In this document: positions 33,735 to 42,869 of the stretch, in pieces | Numbering within the stretch: position 1 is the first letter of the stretch | Layout of the letters: each line of letters opens with the position of its first letter | Assembly (NCBI RefSeq): GCF_001894805.1 | Contig: NZ_BCWX01000004.1 | Span: 124,001 to 188,000, forward strand | Source: Rhodococcus globerulus NBRC 14531 | GTDB lineage: Bacteria; Actinomycetota; Actinomycetes; Mycobacteriales; Mycobacteriaceae | Direction of reading: 5' to 3' | DNA: 64,000 bases | The notes under the pieces: generated by a model | Databases searched by the model: none | What the model was told of the DNA's origin: nothing | What the model saw: the letters and a program-made list of their open reading frames with translations, nothing else | Program-made: the position numbers and the translations under genes

Positions 33735-34946
33735 TCAGGACACTGTGTGAACCAGTTGCGGCAGCGGCAGGCCGGTGTAGTTCTCGGCAATCAAGGTCAG
33801 CCCTGCTTGGGAGCTGGTCACGACGTCGAGTTCAGCTTCCTGCCGTTTGATGTCGAACGGCGACGCGTCGGGTGCTGTATGCAGCATCGTCGACATCCAC
33901 CACGAGAAATGCTGAGCACGCCACACCCTCGGCAACACAGCCGCGGAGTAACTGTCGAGGGCTCGTCGATCCCCAGCGGTAAAGAAACCGACCATGGCGT
34001 CGGCCAGAACCCACACGTCGGCCAGCGCGAGGTTCATGCCCTTGGCGCCGGTCGGTGGGACAGTGTGCGCGGCGTCACCGGCCAGGAACAAGCGGCCGGA
34101 TTGCATGGGTTCACACACAAAGCTACGGAACGGCAGGATGCTCTTCGAGAAGATGGCACCCTCCTTGACCTCGACGCCAGGTCCGTCCACGCGTCGGTGC
34201 AACTCGTCCCAGATTCGATCGTCCGACCAGTCGTCGACAGTGTCGTCGACCGAAACCTGTAGGTAGTGCCGCTGCACAGTCTCGGATCGTGTGCTGCAGA
34301 GTGAAAATCCCCGCGGGCTGTGGGCGTAGATGAGTTCGTCCGACGTTCGGGGGGCCTCGGCAAGAATGCCGAACCAGACGAACGGGTACTGACGGAAGTA
34401 GTCGGTGCGTACCTCGGGCTCCGGAATGAGGTGGCGCGTCCCGGTTCGCGAACCATCGCATCCCGCAACAAGTTCGGAGTCCAGCCGCTGCGCCTGACCG
34501 TCGGAGTCGACAAACGTGATGAACGGGCGATCGCCAGTGTGCTCGTGGACCTCGACGTCACTGACGCCGAAGCGGATGTCGCCGCCGTCTGCCAGCCTGC
34601 GCGCAATCAGATCGATGAGCACCTCATGCTGCGGGTACACAGTGACAGCCCGACCCGTGAGCCCTTCGAAGTCGACGCGACGCCCCTCACCGGCGAACCT
34701 GATCTGGGTACCGGTGTGGCGATGACCTTCCGCGAGTAACCGATCACCCACGCCGGTTGCGATCATCAAATCCACGGTGTTCTGCTCGAGAATTCCCGCC
34801 CGGATCGTTCCTTCGACGTCTTCGCGGGTACGGCATTCCAGGACAACGGAATCGATCCCCTGAAGATGAAGAAGATGGGAGAGCATCAGACCCGCCGGAC
34901 CGGCCCCGACGATACCGACCTGGGTGCGAATGGGCGGCAGACTCAT
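33735..34946 (-). CDS. pobA: 4-hydroxybenzoate 3-monooxygenase
   Basis: A 403-residue FAD monooxygenase that hydroxylates 4-hydroxybenzoate to protocatechuate, entering the beta-ketoadipate pathway. The FAD motif is GIVGAGPAGLMLSHLL (GAGPAG 14-19), followed by ECRTREDVEGTIRAGILEQ and the second FAD motif GDAAHTVPPTGAKGMNLALA. The substrate-site context YFRQYPFVWFGILAEAP also fits PobA. The start has GAGGAGAG before it. It is divergent from an IclR regulator, the usual arrangement of pobA and pobR in actinobacteria. Confidence 0.92.
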   Translation of the reverse strand: MSLPPIRTQVGIVGAGPAGLMLSHLLHLQGIDSVVLECRTREDVEGTIRAGILEQNTVDLMIATGVGDRLLAEGHRHTGTQIRFAGEGRRVDFEGLTGRAVTVYPQHEVLIDLIARRLADGGDIRFGVSDVEVHEHTGDRPFITFVDSDGQAQRLDSELVAGCDGSRTGTRHLIPEPEVRTDYFRQYPFVWFGILAEAPRTSDELIYAHSPRGFSLCSTRSETVQRHYLQVSVDDTVDDWSDDRIWDELHRRVDGPGVEVKEGAIFSKSILPFRSFVCEPMQSGRLFLAGDAAHTVPPTGAKGMNLALADVWVLADAMVGFFTAGDRRALDSYSAAVLPRVWRAQHFSWWMSTMLHTAPDASPFDIKRQEAELDVVTSSQAGLTLIAENYTGLPLPQLVHTVS

Positions 34947-34971
34947 AGAACTCTCCTCGGTAGAGAACAAC

Positions 34972-35036
34972 TTTTCACTGATTGGATGGTCGCGGGACAT
35001 GAGGGCCGTCAACAAGGTAGTTTTCATTGAGTGAAA
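34972..35036. promoter_or_regulatory. Repeats in the pobA/IclR gap, candidate operators
   Basis: TTTTCACTGA (34972-34981) and TTTTCATTGA (35021-35030) are near-identical direct repeats. The second runs into the dyad TTTCA-N5-TGAAA (35022-35036) that covers the GTG start of the regulator, which would suit self-repression. Operator assignment is inferred. Confidence 0.45.
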
Positions 35037-35771
35037 GAAGTCGCTACTCCGCCGGGAATGCTGGAACGAGCTATGGTCCTGCTCGATCTGTTCACTCCGC
35101 AGCACCCCCGCCAGACAATCACCGAACTTGCACTGGGTTCCGAACTGCCCGTGCCGACGGTCTTTCGCATCTGCCGAGAACTCACCAGGCTCGGAGCCCT
35201 CGAACGTGGCGACGACGGCCGATTTCAGATCGGACTTCGGGTCTGGGAGATCGGGTCCCGCGCACCCCGAGCACACGGTTTACGTTCCGTAGCAATGCCG
35301 TTCATGGAGGACTTGCACGAAATCACCGGGCAGAACGTACAACTGGTTGTCCGCGATCACCTCGAGGCTGTCTACCTGGAGCGGTTGTCGAGCCACGACG
35401 CCGTCGGTCTTGTCGGCCGGGCTGGTGGACGATTGCCGCTGCACGCGTCCAGCGGTGGGCTGGTGCTTCTGGCTCATGCTCCCCATGGCGTCTTCGACGA
35501 TGTTGTCGCGGCCGGATTGCGGGCGCTGACGCCGTTCACGATCACCGAGGAACCTACGCTTCGTTCTCTGCTGGCCGAGATCCGCCGCACCGACATCGTC
35601 ATAGCTCGCCAGTACCTCAATCTCGGCACGCTGGCGATAGCGTCGCCCATTCGCCGCTCTCGCGACGTTGTCGCGGCATTATCTGTTGTCGTTCCACTCG
35701 ACACCGGCAGCGCTCCCCTCGTCCCGGCACTGCAGGCGGCCAGTCGCGCGATCTCCCGAGGAATTTCCTGA
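35031..35771 (+). CDS. IclR-family regulator, probable PobR
   Basis: A 246-residue IclR-type protein: N-terminal winged HTH (QTITELALGSELPVPTVFRI) and a C-terminal effector-binding domain with RLPLHASSGGLVLLAHAP and ASPIRRSRDVVAALSVVVP. The GTG start is chosen because it opens the frame; an ATG nine codons later is possible. It is divergent from pobA and likely responds to 4-hydroxybenzoate. The stop is seven bases from the end of the convergent SdhB gene. Confidence 0.85.
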   Translation: MKEVATPPGMLERAMVLLDLFTPQHPRQTITELALGSELPVPTVFRICRELTRLGALERGDDGRFQIGLRVWEIGSRAPRAHGLRSVAMPFMEDLHEITGQNVQLVVRDHLEAVYLERLSSHDAVGLVGRAGGRLPLHASSGGLVLLAHAPHGVFDDVVAAGLRALTPFTITEEPTLRSLLAEIRRTDIVIARQYLNLGTLAIASPIRRSRDVVAALSVVVPLDTGSAPLVPALQAASRAISRGIS

Positions 35772-35777
35772 CCCGAA

Positions 35778-36533
35778 TCAGGTTTCACCTCGACGGAAGA
35801 TCTTGTTGCCCAGCCAGACCAGCGGATCATAACGCCGATCCACGACTCGTTCCTTCATCGGGATGATTGCGTTGTCGGTGATCTTGATGTCCTCCGGGCA
35901 CACCTCGGTACAGCATTTGGTGATGTTGCACAGACCGAGTCCGGACTGGTCTTGCGCGGCGTCCCGACGGTCTGCTGTATCGAGAGGGTGCATTTCGAGT
36001 TCGGCGATCCGAATGAAGAAGCGGGGGCCGGAAAACGCCTCCTTGTTGTCCTCGTGATCGCGCACGACGTGACAAGTGTTCTGACACAGGAAGCATTCGA
36101 TGCACTTGCGGAACTCCTGCGAGCGGGCGACGTCGATCTGCTGCATTCGGTACTCACCGGGAGCCAAGCCGGGCGGCGGTGTGAACGACGGGATCTCGCG
36201 TGCCTTCCGGTAATTGAACGAGACATCGGTGACCAGATCACGGATGACCGGGAATGCGCGCATCGGAGTCACAGTCACCACTTCGTCCTCCGCAAAAGTC
36301 GACATCCGCGTCATACACAGCAGCCGCGGACGCCCGTTGATCTCCGCTGAGCACGATCCACACTTGCCCGCCTTGCAGTTCCACCGCACCGCGAGATCCG
36401 GAGTCTGCGTGGCCTGCAACCGGTGAATGATGTCGAGCACCACCTCCCCCTCGTTCACCGGAACCGAATAGTCCCGCAGCTCACCACCATCGGCATCGCC
36501 GCGCCACACCCGGAAACTCGCGTCGTAGCCCAT
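35778..36533 (-). CDS. Succinate dehydrogenase iron-sulfur subunit (Sdh1 type)
   Basis: A 251-residue electron-transfer subunit. The [2Fe-2S] cysteines are in CKAGKCGSC (53, 58, 61) with the fourth at 73. The second domain carries CIECFLCQNTC (144-154) and CNITKCCTEVCP (202-212) for the [4Fe-4S] and third cluster. It sits on the inner face of the membrane between flavoprotein and anchor. The ATG is one base after the flavoprotein stop. The set matches mycobacterial Rv0247c-Rv0249c (Sdh1). Confidence 0.92.
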   Translation of the reverse strand: MGYDASFRVWRGDADGGELRDYSVPVNEGEVVLDIIHRLQATQTPDLAVRWNCKAGKCGSCSAEINGRPRLLCMTRMSTFAEDEVVTVTPMRAFPVIRDLVTDVSFNYRKAREIPSFTPPPGLAPGEYRMQQIDVARSQEFRKCIECFLCQNTCHVVRDHEDNKEAFSGPRFFIRIAELEMHPLDTADRRDAAQDQSGLGLCNITKCCTEVCPEDIKITDNAIIPMKERVVDRRYDPLVWLGNKIFRRGET

Positions 36534-36534
36534 G

Positions 36535-38466
36535 TCAGGTTTTCCTTCCCGGATGGCCGGCAAGTTCGGCGTCCGTGTAGTACTTCGCCAACTCGTCGAT
36601 GTCGAAGAGCGCCAAAAGGTCCGGTCGCATCGGCGATTGCGGCTCGGAGGTGACCTGCACGTCGGGAACAACGACATCCGCTCGCCCGGCGACCGCTGCA
36701 TCCACAGCGCACACCAGCAGGGTGTTGCGCCACTGCGCAGCCATCGCCGGGTGATCGCCGCGAGTATGTCCGCCCCGGCTCTCGGTGCGCAGCAGCGCGG
36801 CTTTCGCGACACATTCGCTGACCAGCACCATGTTTCGCAGATCCACAGCCAGATGCCATCCCGGATTGAACTGCCGATGCCCCTCCACCACAACCGAATC
36901 GATCCGTCGTTTGATGTCGTCGAGCGTGCGCAGCGCGCGGTCGACTTCCTCAGCGGTGCGGATGATGCCGACCAAGTCGTTCATCGTCTGCTGCAGTTCG
37001 GTGTGCAGGGTGTACGGGTTCTCGAGGGCACCGGCGTCACCCTGAGGTTCGAACGGCGAGAGCAACATCCGTGACGCGGCATCCACGTCGCCGTCCGCCA
37101 CGACGGGCCGAGCAGGCAGCGACTTCACATAAGTCGCGGCGCCGAGGCCGGCGCGTCTACCGAACACGAGCAGATCCGACAGCGAATTTCCGCCCAGCCG
37201 GTTGGACCCGTGCATTCCGCCGGAGCACTCCCCCGCCGCGAACAACCCCGGTACGTTCGACGAACCGGAGTCTGGGTCGACCTCGATCCCGCCCATCACG
37301 TAGTGGCAGGTCGGACCAACTTCCATTTGCTCTTTTGTGATGTCGACGTCCGCGAGTTCCTTGAACTGGTGATACATCGACGGCAACCGGCGCTTGATTT
37401 CCTCGGCCGGCATCCGGGACGCGATGTCGAGGTACACACCGCCATGCGGGGTTTCGCGTCCCTCCTTCACCTCGGTGTTGATGGCGCGAGCCACCTCGTC
37501 GCGGGGTAGCAGATCGGGGGTGCGTCTGTTGTTCTCCTGATCCTCGTACCACCGATCGGCTTCTTCTGCCGTCTCGGCGTACTGGCCCTTGAACACCGGC
37601 GGGATGTAGGAAAACATGAAGCGGTCGCCGTCGCAGTTCTTGAGCACCCCTCCGTCACCGCGTACGCCCTCCGTCACGAGAATGCCTTTGACGCTCGGCG
37701 GCCACACCATGCCTGTCGGGTGAAACTGAACGAACTCCATGTTGATCAAGTTGGCGCCCGCGCGAAGTGCCAGCGCGTGTCCGTCCCCGGTGTACTCCCA
37801 CGAATTGGATGTGACCTTGAACGACTTGCCAATTCCGCCGGTAGCCATCACCACGGCCGGTGCTTCGAACAGCACGCACCGTCCACTCTCACGCCAGTAT
37901 CCGAAGGCACCGGAAATACGGTCGCCGTCCTTCGTCAGTTCCGAGATGGTGCATTCCGCAAAGATCTTGACGCGCGCCTCGTAGTCTCCGGTGGCCGCGA
38001 AGTCTTCCTGCTGAAGCGAGACAATCTTCTGCTGCATCGTCCGAATGATCTCGAGTCCGGTGCGGTCACCGACGTGAGCGAGCCGCGGATACGTGTGACC
38101 ACCGAAGTTGCGTTGACTGATTCGCCCGTCCGGCGTCCGATCGAACAGTGCGCCATAGGTTTCGAGTTCCCATACCCGATCCGGCGCCTCACGCGCATGC
38201 AGTTCTGCCATTCGCCAGTTGTTGAGGAATTTGCCACCGCGCATCGTGTCCTGGAAATGCGTCTGCCAGGTGTCCTTCTCGTTGGCATTGCCCATCGCGG
38301 CAGCGCACCCACCCTCCGCCATGACGGTGTGAGCCTTGCCGAACAGCGACTTACAGACCACGGCAACAGAGAGTCCTTGCTCTCTGGCCTCGATCACCGC
38401 GCGTAGTCCGGCTCCGCCGGCTCCGATCACCACGACGTCGTAGGTGTGCCGTTCGACTTCGGTCAT
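36535..38466 (-). CDS. Succinate dehydrogenase flavoprotein subunit (Sdh1 type)
   Basis: A 643-residue catalytic subunit that oxidises succinate to fumarate. The FAD motif is VVVIGAGGAGLRAV (GAGGAG 15-20) and the flavin-linking His lies in KAHTVMAEGG (His 46). Catalytic segments are EFVQFHPTGMVWPP, TEGVRGDGGVL and CHYVMGGIEVD, and RLGGNSLSDLLVFGRRAG closes the FAD site. It is translated together with the iron-sulfur subunit. The same complex may also run as fumarate reductase. Confidence 0.93.
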   Translation of the reverse strand: MTEVERHTYDVVVIGAGGAGLRAVIEAREQGLSVAVVCKSLFGKAHTVMAEGGCAAAMGNANEKDTWQTHFQDTMRGGKFLNNWRMAELHAREAPDRVWELETYGALFDRTPDGRISQRNFGGHTYPRLAHVGDRTGLEIIRTMQQKIVSLQQEDFAATGDYEARVKIFAECTISELTKDGDRISGAFGYWRESGRCVLFEAPAVVMATGGIGKSFKVTSNSWEYTGDGHALALRAGANLINMEFVQFHPTGMVWPPSVKGILVTEGVRGDGGVLKNCDGDRFMFSYIPPVFKGQYAETAEEADRWYEDQENNRRTPDLLPRDEVARAINTEVKEGRETPHGGVYLDIASRMPAEEIKRRLPSMYHQFKELADVDITKEQMEVGPTCHYVMGGIEVDPDSGSSNVPGLFAAGECSGGMHGSNRLGGNSLSDLLVFGRRAGLGAATYVKSLPARPVVADGDVDAASRMLLSPFEPQGDAGALENPYTLHTELQQTMNDLVGIIRTAEEVDRALRTLDDIKRRIDSVVVEGHRQFNPGWHLAVDLRNMVLVSECVAKAALLRTESRGGHTRGDHPAMAAQWRNTLLVCAVDAAVAGRADVVVPDVQVTSEPQSPMRPDLLALFDIDELAKYYTDAELAGHPGRKT

Positions 38467-38491
38467 TCACTCTCCCTGAAGAATTGGGTGG

Positions 38492-39310
38492 TCAATTGAT
38501 CAGACGTAGGTCGTCGATCGTGCCGCTGGCCACGAGCATGATGTAGAAATCGGTGATCATGAGCGTGCCGAGCGTGGTCCACGCCAGCTGCATGTGCCGC
38601 GTGTTGAGTTTGCTCACCTGCGTCCACAACCAGTAGCGGATCGGATGTTTCGAAAAATGGGTGAGCCGTCCACCCGTGACGTGACGACACGAATGGCACG
38701 ACACCGTGTAGGCCCACAACAAGCACACGTTGCCGACGAGGATCAGCGTGCCGAGACCCATCCCGAAGCCACCGTCTGCTCCGTGGAAAGCCCGAATCGC
38801 GTCGTAGGTATTGATGATCGACACAACAACCGCGACATAGAAGAAGTACCGATGCGAGTTCTGGATGATCAGCGGAAGTCGTGTTTCACCCGAGTACGCG
38901 CGATGTGGTTCTGCGACCGCACAGGCAGGCGGCGACAGCCACACAGACCGGTAATAGGCCTTGCGATAGTAGTAGCAGGTCAGCCGGAATCCCAGAAGGA
39001 ACGGCAGCACCAGGAACCCGAGCGGAATCCACATCGGCAATTCACCGATCGGTGTGCCGAAATCGCTGGAACCCGGCGCACACGAGTCGCTCAGGCACGG
39101 AGAGTAAAACGGTGTCAGGTAGTGATAGTCCGCGACCCAGTACGCGCTGCGGACGAACGACCGGATCGTCGCGTAGACCAGGAAGACGGACAATCCCAGT
39201 ACGGTCAGTAGCGGCGCTCGCCACCACCGGTCCGTTCTCAGCGTGCGTGCCGCAATGCGAGCACGCGAAGAAGCACCGACCCCACTCGAATCGATCGGTG
39301 GTGCACTCAT
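38492..39310 (-). CDS. Succinate dehydrogenase membrane anchor (Sdh1 type)
   Basis: A 272-residue membrane protein with about five hydrophobic segments (APLLTVLGLSVFLVYATI, WIPLGFLVLPFLLGFRLTCY, YFFYVAVVVSIINTYDAI, TLILVGNVCLLWAYTVSC, LAWTTLGTLMITDFYIMLV). Histidines in PHRAYSG, NSHRYFF and SCHSCRH are candidate haem ligands. It is the single fused anchor seen in mycobacterial Sdh1 (Rv0249c-like), unlike the separate SdhC/SdhD of Sdh2. The ATG overlaps the upstream small gene by ATGA. Confidence 0.85.
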   Translation of the reverse strand: MSAPPIDSSGVGASSRARIAARTLRTDRWWRAPLLTVLGLSVFLVYATIRSFVRSAYWVADYHYLTPFYSPCLSDSCAPGSSDFGTPIGELPMWIPLGFLVLPFLLGFRLTCYYYRKAYYRSVWLSPPACAVAEPHRAYSGETRLPLIIQNSHRYFFYVAVVVSIINTYDAIRAFHGADGGFGMGLGTLILVGNVCLLWAYTVSCHSCRHVTGGRLTHFSKHPIRYWLWTQVSKLNTRHMQLAWTTLGTLMITDFYIMLVASGTIDDLRLIN

Positions 39311-39594
39311 CCGTCGTGCTCGGTCGGGTGGCCGCCGATACCCTCGTCATCGGCGCCCTGCCACATCGACGCGTCGTACGGTGTGTCGGGCACGGGGATT
39401 CGTTCAGCCTGTTCGTGATGGGTCAGGTGCGGCGGCGATGCGTCAAGATCGCCGGAGTCGATCTCGAGCCGCTCCAGATCATTGACCAACCGGCGGACCT
39501 GCGGCACGTCGCCGTACAAGGACCGCAGCGAACCGACACAGTGACGGAGATGGTCGATGGTGCGCTCGAGTTCGAGCATTTCGGTGGTTGACAT
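39307..39594 (-). CDS. Small conserved protein at the head of the sdh1 operon
   Basis: A 95-residue acidic, soluble protein (MSTTEMLELERTIDHLRHCV, then a polar tail with DTPYDASMWQGADDE). It corresponds by position to Rv0250c of M. tuberculosis, a protein of unknown role. The first half is helical and may be a coiled coil. The stop overlaps the anchor gene by ATGA, so it belongs to the operon and may help assembly or control of the complex. That role is inference. Confidence 0.7.
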   Translation of the reverse strand: MSTTEMLELERTIDHLRHCVGSLRSLYGDVPQVRRLVNDLERLEIDSGDLDASPPHLTHHEQAERIPVPDTPYDASMWQGADDEGIGGHPTEHDG

Positions 39595-39791
39595 AAATCT
39601 CTCCAACCGATCGGTAGAAGTGGTGACTCATATCGGCTTCGACAACCGGGTCGCTGTACCTCCTGCGCGTGAAAGTTGTGTTCCTCGCATCAGCGGGTAC
39701 CCCAATTGCGGTAGTTCCACCCGGCTTGCTCGCGTGTTCTACTGAAAATGTTGTTTTATCGGTGACGGCCTCATGTGCCCCCAGGAGAACG

Positions 39792-42017
39792 ATGACCAAA
39801 CTGGATTCCACTGACGCGGAAAAGAACGACGGCAGAGCGATCAGAGCCTTTCGCCTGCCTATCTTCACGGTGATCGCATTGGCGATCTTCGCCTTTGTCG
39901 CGGGCGGTTTCGGCGGTTCGTTCCAGAGCAAACTCGCAGAGGTTCAGAAGAACGACAACTCGTCGTATCTTCCGAGTTCTGCGGAGTCCACCGTCGTCGC
40001 AAATGAATCCGCGAAATTCCTTCCGGTGGAGACCATTCCTGGGTTTGTCGTATTCCATCGGGATTCCGCGCTGACCGATGCGGACAAAGCTGCTGTCGAA
40101 TCTGCACGTCAAGCCATTTCCCGAGTACCCGGCGTCGATGCCGACGGGATGCAGCCAACTCAATTCTCCGCCGACGGCACCATTGCATCCATTTTCGTTC
40201 CGCTGATCGCCAAGGACGACGGCGCCGCGGTGTCCGGTGAGGACCTGGCGGCAACCGAACAGAAAGTCCTCGACGCGGCCGAGCAGGCTGCCGGCGACAT
40301 GGAAGTACTACCGGCCGGTCCTGGCGGGCTCCTGGTGGCCTTCATCGACGCTTTTGCCGGCTTGGACAGTGCGCTCCTCGGCGCCGCCTTACTCGTTGTC
40401 ATCCTGATTCTTCTAGTGGTCTACAGATCGCCGGTGCTGTGGTTCTTCCCGCTGTTCTCGGCGCTCCTGGCAATCGGCTTGTCGTCGATGGTGATCTACT
40501 TCCTCGCGAAGGCCGAGATCCTGACCTTGACCGGTCAATCTCAAGGAATCTTGTTCGTACTCGTGATCGGTGCGGGCACCGACTATGCGCTGCTGCTCAT
40601 TTCGCGTTACCGCGAAGAACTTCACAGCTACCCCAATCGATTCGACGCGATGATCCGGGCGTGGCGTGAATCAGCGCCCGCGATCACAGCATCGGCTGTC
40701 ACTGTCGTTCTCGGACTGCTCTGCCTGACCTTCTCGCAGTTGAACTCCAACAAGAGCCTCGGCCCGGTGGCCGCGATCGGGATTGCCTGCACGTATCTGG
40801 TGATGATGACGTTCATGCCGGTTGCACTGGCGGTGGTCGGCCGCTGGGTGTTCTGGCCCCGAACTCCACGCGTCGATCACGCCGCAGATCTTGCGACGCA
40901 CGGCATGTGGGGCAAGATCGCGACAACTGTCGGCAATAAGGATCGCTCGTTGTGGATCGGCGCGTCGATCCTGCTCATCGTGTTGTTCGCGGCCGGAATC
41001 GGAAGCCTGAAAACCGATGGGCTGACCGCGGCCCAGAACTTCACCAACACTCCGGACGCCGTTGTCGGGCAAGAACTCTACGATTCCGCGTTCGACCCGG
41101 GAGCCGGTGCCCCGGCCGTCATCACTGCGAACGCGGATCAGTCCGATGCGGTCATCAAGGCGGCAAGCGCTGTCGAGGGTATATCCCAGGACGCCGGGTC
41201 CGTATGCACGCAAGTCGACGTGGCGAAGGTCAGCGAATTGATCAAGACCAATCCAGCGGCCGTCGCCCAGGCAGCGGCCGCCGGCTGTGCCCCACCAGGC
41301 TTCACTGCCCCGCCGATCAACGGTCGCACCATGATCAACGCGATGCTTGTCGATTCATACGACTCGCCACAAGCACTCGAGACGATCAAGCGTCTCCGGA
41401 CCGCTGTACACGCAGTTCCAGGCGCCGACGCTCTTGTGGGCGGCAGCACCGCAACCACACTCGACGTTCAAGCAGCGTCTGTGCGCGACCGCAATCTCAT
41501 CATCCCCATCGTGCTTGCGGTTATCTTCGTTGTTCTTGCGCTACTGCTTCGCGCGCTGGTCATTCCCGTAATTCTGATTGCAACGGTGGTCCTTTCGTTT
41601 GCGGCCACCTTGGGCGTCAGCGGCTTCTTCTTCACTCACGTCTTCGGTTTTGCAGGCGCAGACCAGTCGTTCCCGCTCTACGCGTTTGTCTTCCTCGTAG
41701 CGCTGGGCATCGACTACAACATCTTCCTGATGACCCGTGTTCGCGAGGAAACGGGTGAATTCGGCACTCGCGCAGGTGTATTGCGCGGACTTGCCGTCAC
41801 AGGCGGCGTCATCACCTCGGCCGGGATCGTGTTGGCGGCAACGTTTGCCGTCCTGGGAATTCTTCCACTGGTCTTCTTGGCCGAGATCGGTTTTGCCGTT
41901 GCGTTCGGCGTGCTGTTGGACACGATCATCGTGCGCAGCGTCCTGGTTCCCGCTCTGTCCCATGACATCGGCAAGAAAATCTGGTGGCCATCTAGCCTGG
42001 CGACCTCGAAAGACTGA
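39792..42017 (+). CDS. MMPL-family RND transporter
   Basis: A 741-residue membrane protein with 12 segments in two halves: segment 1, an outside domain, segments 2-6, then the same again. The proton-path motif of each half is visible: GAGTDYALLLISRYREEL and LGIDYNIFLMTRVREETG. The AGGAGA four bases before the ATG supports the start. MMPL proteins export lipids, drugs or siderophores. It is shorter than the mycolate exporter MmpL3 and lacks its C-terminal tail. It stands alone; the stop abuts that of alkA on the other strand. Confidence 0.88.
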   Translation: MTKLDSTDAEKNDGRAIRAFRLPIFTVIALAIFAFVAGGFGGSFQSKLAEVQKNDNSSYLPSSAESTVVANESAKFLPVETIPGFVVFHRDSALTDADKAAVESARQAISRVPGVDADGMQPTQFSADGTIASIFVPLIAKDDGAAVSGEDLAATEQKVLDAAEQAAGDMEVLPAGPGGLLVAFIDAFAGLDSALLGAALLVVILILLVVYRSPVLWFFPLFSALLAIGLSSMVIYFLAKAEILTLTGQSQGILFVLVIGAGTDYALLLISRYREELHSYPNRFDAMIRAWRESAPAITASAVTVVLGLLCLTFSQLNSNKSLGPVAAIGIACTYLVMMTFMPVALAVVGRWVFWPRTPRVDHAADLATHGMWGKIATTVGNKDRSLWIGASILLIVLFAAGIGSLKTDGLTAAQNFTNTPDAVVGQELYDSAFDPGAGAPAVITANADQSDAVIKAASAVEGISQDAGSVCTQVDVAKVSELIKTNPAAVAQAAAAGCAPPGFTAPPINGRTMINAMLVDSYDSPQALETIKRLRTAVHAVPGADALVGGSTATTLDVQAASVRDRNLIIPIVLAVIFVVLALLLRALVIPVILIATVVLSFAATLGVSGFFFTHVFGFAGADQSFPLYAFVFLVALGIDYNIFLMTRVREETGEFGTRAGVLRGLAVTGGVITSAGIVLAATFAVLGILPLVFLAEIGFAVAFGVLLDTIIVRSVLVPALSHDIGKKIWWPSSLATSKD

Positions 42018-42869
42018 CTAGAGAAAAGCTTCTTTCGTCCACAGATGAAACAACGCGTAAGCGCGCCACGGTCGCCATTGCTCCGACAATGCCGCAGCTT
42101 CCTTGCCGGACGACACACCCAACGCGCGTTTGAGAACCAGATCATCCGGCACAAACGCGTCCCGATCTCCGAGGATCCTCACGGTGAGATAGTCGGCAGT
42201 CCACGGCCCGATTCCTGGCAGAGCTAGAAGATCAGCACGAAATCGCACTGGGTCGGCATCCCAGCCGAGATCAAGATACCCGGCAGCGGCAATCGCCAAG
42301 GCGTGCACCGTTCGTGCACGCGCACTGGTCAATCCGACAGCTTTCTGTATCGCCTCCGGGGAACTGGCCGCTACAGACTCCGCCGATGGGAAGGCCGAGA
42401 ACTCGTGATTCACGGGTAGTCCGAACGCTCCGACAAACCGTCCACCAAATGTTCGCGCCGCCCCCAGCGAAACCTGCTGCCCCAGAACAGTCAGCACCGC
42501 AGTCTCGAAACCGTCGACGCTACCGAGCACACGTAACCCTGGCCGGGCCGAGATCAGCGGAGCCAGCGTCTTGTCCGACGCCAGCACCGCCTCCCACACA
42601 CGATGATCGCCGTCGAGATCGAGCCACCGCCGAACAACCGACTCGAGCTGAGCAGCGTCCGTGTCCCTGTCCGCACTCACCGACACACAATCGTCGTGCC
42701 ATGACACCGACACGATCACGGGACCGGTCGGCAACGGCACGACACGCACATGAACCCCGTCGTCGTGACGTTCCAATCCGGCTACCGCATGGGCCTTCAA
42801 CGCGCCGATCAACGGCTCCGTCGCATACGGCGGCATGAACGGAAGAGTCAGCGTCGCAGCCTTGTTCAT
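42018..42869 (-). CDS. alkA: DNA-3-methyladenine glycosylase II (AlkA-like)
   Basis: A 283-residue base-excision repair enzyme of the HhH-GPD superfamily. The hairpin-helix-hairpin is LPGIGPWTADYLTVRIL (217-233) and the catalytic Asp is one of the pair in AFVPDDLVLKR (242-243). The N-terminal part is the AlkA beta domain. It removes alkylated purines such as 3-methyladenine. The ATG overlaps the ogt stop by ATGA, so it is coupled to the alkyltransferase and sigma-factor genes. Confidence 0.88.
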   Translation of the reverse strand: MNKAATLTLPFMPPYATEPLIGALKAHAVAGLERHDDGVHVRVVPLPTGPVIVSVSWHDDCVSVSADRDTDAAQLESVVRRWLDLDGDHRVWEAVLASDKTLAPLISARPGLRVLGSVDGFETAVLTVLGQQVSLGAARTFGGRFVGAFGLPVNHEFSAFPSAESVAASSPEAIQKAVGLTSARARTVHALAIAAAGYLDLGWDADPVRFRADLLALPGIGPWTADYLTVRILGDRDAFVPDDLVLKRALGVSSGKEAAALSEQWRPWRAYALFHLWTKEAFL

